Shown: one piece after another, positions 7,155 to 10,815 of the stretch
Layout: every line of letters starts with the position of its first letter
How positions within the stretch are numbered: the stretch's first letter is position 1
From: Proteobacteria bacterium UBA6920
GTDB taxonomy: Bacteria > Pseudomonadota > Gammaproteobacteria > SG8-11
NCBI GenBank assembly: GCA_002448875.1
Contig: DKAS01000085.1
Span: 1-10,815, forward strand
Direction: 5' to 3'
Length of the DNA stretch: 10,815 nt
The notes under the pieces: model-generated
The model's database searches: none
What the model saw: the letters and a program-made list of their open reading frames with translations, nothing else
What the model was told of the DNA's origin: nothing
Position numbers and translations under genes: made by a program

Positions 7155-7841
7155 TCAGGAGGGATTTTCCGGGCCGGCGGACGCAGGCTCCATGAAATGG
7201 GAGAAACAGCGCTTGAACAGGATTTGCAGACCGTCGCGCGTCGCCCCGGCTTCCGCGCCGTGCAGCAGATCAAGCTGCGTAGCCGGATACAAATGGCTCA
7301 CCATGGCGCGAATCGCCGCCTGAAATATCGCGTCCAGACCGCGCAGCTCCGGGTTGGCCTGCTGTAAGGCGCGCATCTTCGCCCGATCGAATACCACCAC
7401 TAGTAATTCAGTGGTAATCTGCCCGCCGGCGGTGCGAAACGTGGACAGGATGCTGGCGATGCCGGCTTGCGAGCGATCGGGCGGTGCCACGGTAAAATTG
7501 GCCTGGCGCACCTGATCCCGCACCAGACCGCGGATGAAATCCAGGGTGGCCGGTGCTATCTTGCCGCCGGCGTTAACCGTCACCACCATGCTCTCGTCGA
7601 AAGACTGATAGTTTTGCGCCGCCATGCCCGGCACCGGCTTGACTACGCGCTCGGTCAAACCGAAGTGACCGAACTGGCCGAGGCCGAATTCATCAGATTC
7701 ACTGATAATCTGCATATTGCGCGAGAACGGCGCGGCAAACGGCTGCGCCTGCTGCTGGGCGCCGGCAGCCGGCTCGGCCGCCCAGGCCATGCCGCAAACG
7801 GGCAGCAACAGAACAACAGCCAGCACGGATCGTTTCAACAT
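7155..7841 (-). CDS. Exported protein of unknown function
   Basis: A 228-residue protein with a clear Sec signal peptide: positive MLKR, a hydrophobic core VLAVVLLLP, and an AWA cleavage site near residues 21-22. The mature part is Ala/Gln-rich at first, then carries a well-structured region (about 82-215) with DESMVVTVNAGGKIAPATLDFIRGLV, an ELLVVVFDRAKM strand-like core and LRGLDAIFQAAIRAMVSHLYP helices. I do not recognise the family. There is no lipobox, since Cys16 is inside the signal peptide, and the only mature cysteine is Cys212, so it is probably a soluble periplasmic protein. The ATG at 7841 has a strong AGGGGG ribosome site 6 nt upstream. It follows the bactofilin gene by 39 nt, so the two are probably cotranscribed. 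Confidence 0.8.
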   Translation of the reverse strand: MLKRSVLAVVLLLPVCGMAWAAEPAAGAQQQAQPFAAPFSRNMQIISESDEFGLGQFGHFGLTERVVKPVPGMAAQNYQSFDESMVVTVNAGGKIAPATLDFIRGLVRDQVRQANFTVAPPDRSQAGIASILSTFRTAGGQITTELLVVVFDRAKMRALQQANPELRGLDAIFQAAIRAMVSHLYPATQLDLLHGAEAGATRDGLQILFKRCFSHFMEPASAGPENPS

Positions 7842-7880
7842 GGATTCCCCCTGGCGAGACGACGCCCGGCCCGTTGCCGG

Positions 7881-8300
7881 CTAATCATTGTCCCGCTGAT
7901 CGGTAAAATGCGTCGCATCCTTGCTGCCGAGCATCTTCATCTGGCCCTGGATCACCGCCCCTTCGGCAATGGCGATAACCGGGGCTATCACATTGCCAGT
8001 CACCTTGGCGGTGGGCGCCAGCTCGATCTTCTCGCCGGCGATCACATCACCGTCCACCGCACCGGCGACAATGACATATTTTGCCTTGATGGTGCCGGTC
8101 CACTTGCCGTCTTCCTCCAGCACCAACGCCCCATCGACATCGCTGTTACCGATCACCTGCCCGTAAATCACGAAGTTTTCCTGGCCTTTGATGTCGCCCT
8201 TGAAACTTGATCCCGCCCCCACCACACTGGAAACGCCACCCACCTTATCCAGGGTGCGACGGTTCTGCTTGGTACCCAGATCCAGAACTGTACTTTTCAT
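7881..8300 (-). CDS. Bactofilin (polymer-forming cytoskeletal protein)
   Basis: A 139-residue bactofilin (DUF583). The right-handed beta-helix core spans about residues 28-122 and shows the expected short repeats: SSFKGDIKGQENFVIYGQVIG, then DGALVLEEDGKWTG, DGDVIAGEKIELAPTAKVTGNV and IAIAEGAVIQGQM. The short N- and C-terminal tails are polar and disordered. Bactofilins polymerise without nucleotide into filaments that usually lie against the membrane and help in cell shape, stalk or polar positioning. The start is the ATG at 8300, with AAAGG 6-7 nt upstream; a longer in-frame start (to 8342) lacks a similar site. Bactofilin genes often neighbour an M23 peptidase gene, but here the next gene encodes an exported protein of unknown family instead. 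Confidence 0.92.
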   Translation of the reverse strand: MKSTVLDLGTKQNRRTLDKVGGVSSVVGAGSSFKGDIKGQENFVIYGQVIGNSDVDGALVLEEDGKWTGTIKAKYVIVAGAVDGDVIAGEKIELAPTAKVTGNVIAPVIAIAEGAVIQGQMKMLGSKDATHFTDQRDND

Positions 8301-8370
8301 TTCACACCTTTTCCCGTATTTACCAACTACAATCGCGCGCAAACCGGCGACTGGAACGCACTCGACAGAT

Positions 8371-9579
8371 CTACGCTATCAACAACTCGGTACCCAGGTC
8401 CCCCGCCCACTCGATCGCCCGCATGTAGTTGGCGATGACTATCTGGTTATCCAGGCCCGCATAACTGACTTTTTCCCAATTACTGCGCTCGTAAGCAACG
8501 GCGCAATTCAACGCACCGCCCATGTCACCACCGCGCTGCAGCAGTGCGTCCTTGATTTCGCCGGTGACCGGCATATTGGCCATCACTTCTTCCAACGGCA
8601 GATCCATCATCACGTCCACCAGGGAAAAGAGACCGACCATGAAATAGGACTGCGGATTGGCCCGTCCCGCCGACTGCGCCAGCAGCTCGCACATCTTGGC
8701 ACGGGTCAGCGACGTGACCAGCAGATCGTGCGGCTGGTCGTCAACTCGCGACAGCGCCAGCAGGCTGATCCAATGGCGAATGCGCTCCAGACCGACCATC
8801 ACCACCGCCCGGTGGATGGACTCTATCGGTTCCTGCAAGGCGAAATAGGCCGAGTTGATATAGCGCAACAGGCGGTAGGACAGCGACACGTCCTTGGAAA
8901 TTATTTCCTCGATCTCGCTCATTTTGAGATCGGGTTCATGCAGTTTGGCCATCAGCTGCAGCACCGTCACCCGGTTGGTAGGCAGGCGCTTGCCACGGAT
9001 GATATTGGGGTAGGTGAGAAAATAGCCCTGAAAATAGTCAAACCCCAGGGAACGCGCCAGTTCATACTGGGCGCGGGATTCCAGCCGTTCCGCCACCAGC
9101 TTCACCTTGTAACCACGCAGTATCTTCACCTGGGTCGCCAGCTCCTCGCGGTCCAGGGCATGCAGATTGACCTTTACCATGCGCGCCGCGCTCATCAGCG
9201 GCCGGGTGGAGTTCAGATACACATAGTTATCCAGCGCCAGGGTAAAGCCGCGATTGGCGACATCCTGCAGCAGCTCCACCAGCTCCGTCGTCACTTCGGT
9301 GCCGTCCATCAGCTCCAGCACCACCTGATCGCGGTTCAAGGAATCCATCAACTCGCTGCGCAGCACTTCCGGCGTAACATTGAAGAATACCCGCGCCTTG
9401 CCCACCAGCTGGTCCAGCCCCATTTCCAGCAGGCTGTTCAGCATCACCTGGTAGGATGCAAAACTGGGATCATTGATCTCCGCCTCTCCCACCTCCCGTT
9501 CGCGGAAGAACAATTCATAACCGAAAACTTCCAGATTCGGCGTATAAATCGGCTGGCGACCCACAAAAATATCGTACAC
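8371..9579 (-). CDS. EAL-HDOD signalling protein with degenerate EAL domain
   Basis: A 402-residue cytosolic protein of the EAL-HDOD (YuxH/CdgJ-like) class. Residues 1-195 are an EAL fold: VGRQPIY (6-12), YELFFR (21-26) where the EAL triplet has become ELF, VFFNVTPE (64-71), LALDNYVY (114-121) in place of the DDFG-type metal motif, AERLES (163-168) and DYFQGYFLT. Loss of the EAL and paired Asp residues makes phosphodiesterase activity unlikely. Residues about 200-400 are an HDOD domain, with FSLVD (318-322) in place of HD. Known relatives control motility and biofilm switching. The start is the GTG at 9579, with AGG 6 nt upstream. A sigma-28-like promoter candidate and a palindrome lie in the leader. 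The gene ends 70 nt before the bactofilin start. Confidence 0.92.
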   Translation of the reverse strand: MYDIFVGRQPIYTPNLEVFGYELFFREREVGEAEINDPSFASYQVMLNSLLEMGLDQLVGKARVFFNVTPEVLRSELMDSLNRDQVVLELMDGTEVTTELVELLQDVANRGFTLALDNYVYLNSTRPLMSAARMVKVNLHALDREELATQVKILRGYKVKLVAERLESRAQYELARSLGFDYFQGYFLTYPNIIRGKRLPTNRVTVLQLMAKLHEPDLKMSEIEEIISKDVSLSYRLLRYINSAYFALQEPIESIHRAVVMVGLERIRHWISLLALSRVDDQPHDLLVTSLTRAKMCELLAQSAGRANPQSYFMVGLFSLVDVMMDLPLEEVMANMPVTGEIKDALLQRGGDMGGALNCAVAYERSNWEKVSYAGLDNQIVIANYMRAIEWAGDLGTELLIA

Positions 9580-9602
9580 GTCACACCTATACCTGATATT
9601 TA

Positions 9603-9622
9603 CAATGTCATAACAGACATTG
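9603..9622 (-). promoter_or_regulatory. Perfect 7-6-7 palindrome in the EAL-HDOD leader
   Basis: CAATGTC and GACATTG are perfect inverted arms separated by six bases (ATAACA). The site ends 24 nt before the GTG start codon. The form suits a dimeric repressor or activator site, or a small 5' leader hairpin. No regulator is identified. Confidence 0.4.
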
Positions 9623-9633
9623 CTCCGTGGTGT

Positions 9634-9660
9634 TTATCGGAAGCGCGGGAGAATTCTTAA
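9634..9660 (-). promoter_or_regulatory. Sigma-28 (FliA)-like promoter candidate for EAL-HDOD gene
   Basis: Read on the minus strand, TTAAGAAT, an 11-nt spacer and TCCGATAA resemble the flagellar sigma-28 consensus TAAAGTTT-N11-GCCGATAA: five of eight bases in the -35 box, seven of eight in the -10 box, and the exact spacing. Transcription would start near 9627, giving a leader of about 48 nt that includes the 9603-9622 palindrome. Confidence 0.4.
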
Positions 9661-9682
9661 CCAGTGCAGAAAAGCGCCGGGA

Positions 9683-9699
9683 TGCCGCCGACGGCGGCA
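9683..9699. repeat. Perfect 8-bp inverted repeat in htpG/EAL-HDOD gap
   Basis: TGCCGCCG and CGGCGGCA flank a single A. No T-tract follows directly on either strand. Just right of it lie two overlapping 10-bp palindromes (GCTTATAAGC at 9707-9716 and ATAAGCTTAT at 9711-9720), so this short gap is rich in dyad symmetry. No function is assigned. Confidence 0.35.
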
Positions 9700-9731
9700 A
9701 TGAATTGCTTATAAGCTTATACGTGAAAGTG

Positions 9732-9764
9732 ACATGGCGATCGGCGGCACGCCGATCGCCATGT
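9732..9764 (-). terminator. Perfect 15-bp hairpin after htpG
   Basis: ACATGGCGATCGGCG and its exact reverse complement flank a 3-nt loop, forming a very stable stem 7 nt after the htpG stop codon. On the minus strand it is followed by CACTTTCACG rather than a continuous U-tract. It is therefore a likely 3'-end processing or stabilising hairpin or an atypical terminator for htpG. Confidence 0.6.
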
Positions 9765-9771
9765 GGTTGAC

Positions 9772-10815
9772 TCAAGAGCGCTCGGCCAGTTCCAGCAGCA
9801 TTTGATTGAGGCGGCTGACAAAGGTCGCCGGATCCTCCAGCTGCCCGCCCTCGCTGAGCAGGGCCTGATCGAACAGGATATGGGTCCAGTCGGTGAAGCG
9901 CTGCCCATCCCCCTCGCCGGCCAGACGCTTGATCAGCGGATGATCGGGATTGAGTTCGAGGATGGGCTTGCTGGTGGACACCTGCTGCCCCGCCGCCTTG
10001 AGGATGCGCTCCAGATTGGCGCTCATATCATAGGCGTCGTTGACCAGACAGGCCGGGGAACTGGTCAGGCGGAAAGTAGTACGCACGTCCTTGACACGCT
10101 CACCCAGGGTTTCCTTGACGCGATCAAGCACGTCCTTCAGCTCCTCACTGCTCTTTTCCTGCTGCGCCTTGTCTTCCTGGTCCGCCATTTCACCCAGGTC
10201 CAGCTCACCCTTGGCCACCGATGCCAGCGCCTTGCCTTCGAATTCATTGAGCGATGACGTCAGCCATTCATCCACCCGATCGGACAGCAGCAGCACTTCT
10301 ATGCCCTTCTTGCGGAAAATTTCCAGATGCGGACTGTTCCTGGCCGCGGTGAAACTGTCCGCGGTAATATAGTAAATCTTGTTCTGTCCCGGCCGCATGC
10401 GGGCGATATAATCGGCCAGGGATTCGCTCTGCGCGTCCGTGTCATGATGGGTGGTGGCGAAACGCAGCAGACGCGCGATCTGCTCACGATTGGCGTAGTC
10501 CTCGCCCGGACCTTCCTTCAGCACCCGCCCGAACTCCTGCCAGAACTTGGCGTATTTCTCCTTATCCTCCTTCGCCAGGGACTCGAGCATGCTCAGGACT
10601 TTTTTCACCGATCCGCCGCGGATGGTATCGATGATCTTGTTGTTCTGCAGGATTTCACGCGACACGTTCAACGGCAGGTCATTGGAATCGATGACGCCGC
10701 GCACGAAGCGCAGGTAGGGCGGCAGCAGCTGCTCGGCGTCCTCCATGATGAAGACTCGCTTCACGTAGAGCCGCACGCCGTGGCGCGCCTGGCGGTCCCA
10801 CAGGTCGAACGGCGC
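9772..10815 (-). CDS. htpG: HtpG (bacterial Hsp90), N-terminal part outside window
   Basis: The C-terminal 347 residues of a bacterial Hsp90, an ATP-driven cytosolic chaperone dimer that is normally about 620-640 residues long. Translation is open to the right edge and begins APFDLWDR. Middle-domain hallmarks follow: [41 protein letters not shown] and KIYYITADS, then [21 protein letters not shown]. The acidic, Gln/Lys-rich stretch [19 protein letters not shown] leads into the C-terminal dimerisation domain with [15 protein letters not shown] and [15 protein letters not shown]. The ATP-binding N-terminal domain is missing only because the window ends. The stop is TGA at 9772-9774. No frameshift or odd residue is seen. 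HtpG genes are usually heat-shock controlled, but the promoter is not in view. Confidence 0.97.
   Translation of the reverse strand, partial: APFDLWDRQARHGVRLYVKRVFIMEDAEQLLPPYLRFVRGVIDSNDLPLNVSREILQNNKIIDTIRGGSVKKVLSMLESLAKEDKEKYAKFWQEFGRVLKEGPGEDYANREQIARLLRFATTHHDTDAQSESLADYIARMRPGQNKIYYITADSFTAARNSPHLEIFRKKGIEVLLLSDRVDEWLTSSLNEFEGKALASVAKGELDLGEMADQEDKAQQEKSSEELKDVLDRVKETLGERVKDVRTTFRLTSSPACLVNDAYDMSANLERILKAAGQQVSTSKPILELNPDHPLIKRLAGEGDGQRFTDWTHILFDQALLSEGGQLEDPATFVSRLNQMLLELAERS

Noticed and set aside
8188..9660. A 490-codon plus-strand open frame opposite the EAL-HDOD gene
   Set aside because: It is the antisense frame of a well-supported gene. Its product is extremely His/Gln/Arg-rich with no domain, as expected for the reverse frame of GC-rich coding DNA.
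1..10815. CRISPR array, tRNA, insertion sequence, prophage or defence system
   Set aside because: I found no spaced direct repeats, cloverleaf, transposase, integrase or known defence domain. The sequence looks compositionally even and the genes are housekeeping or signalling types.

Overview
The window is a GC-rich stretch with every convincing gene on the minus strand, so transcription runs right to left. The protein set (an htpG-type Hsp90, a DsrS-like protein, GGDEF, HDOD and EAL-HDOD signalling proteins, a bactofilin, a PAQR/haemolysin III protein) fits a gammaproteobacterium. DsrS hints at a lineage related to sulfur oxidisers or methanotrophs. There is no rRNA gene here, so this placement is inference. 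I see no tRNA, IS element, CRISPR array or phage gene; this looks like ordinary chromosome.

Layout in the direction of transcription (right to left): (1) the C-terminal 347 residues of HtpG, cut by the right edge, followed by a perfect 15-bp hairpin 7 nt after the stop codon. (2) A 192-nt gap with several inverted repeats and a sigma-28-like promoter candidate, then an EAL-HDOD protein with a degenerate, probably non-catalytic EAL domain. (3) A bactofilin, an exported protein of unknown function and a seven-helix PAQR/haemolysin III membrane protein, each 39-70 nt apart. (4) After a gap with a good -10 element, a compact moxR - vwa - dsrS-like operon; moxR and vwa are 1 nt apart and vwa and dsrS 28 nt apart. 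(5) A 156-nt gap with two terminator-like hairpins, then a fusion of a YbaK-type aminoacyl-tRNA deacylase domain with an HDOD domain. (6) A 304-nt gap, then a diguanylate cyclase truncated by the left edge exactly at its GG(D/E)EF motif.

Three of the nine genes (GGDEF, HDOD, EAL-HDOD) belong to families that make, bind or relay second-messenger signals. They are not one operon, but the density suggests a housekeeping signalling and cell-envelope neighbourhood. The most unusual parts are the linkage of a MoxR/VWA chaperone pair to a DsrS-like protein, the loss of the zinc-site histidines in the VWA partner, the YbaK-HDOD fusion, and the possible flagellar sigma factor promoter of the EAL-HDOD gene. 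I do not see a clear new defence or mobile system.
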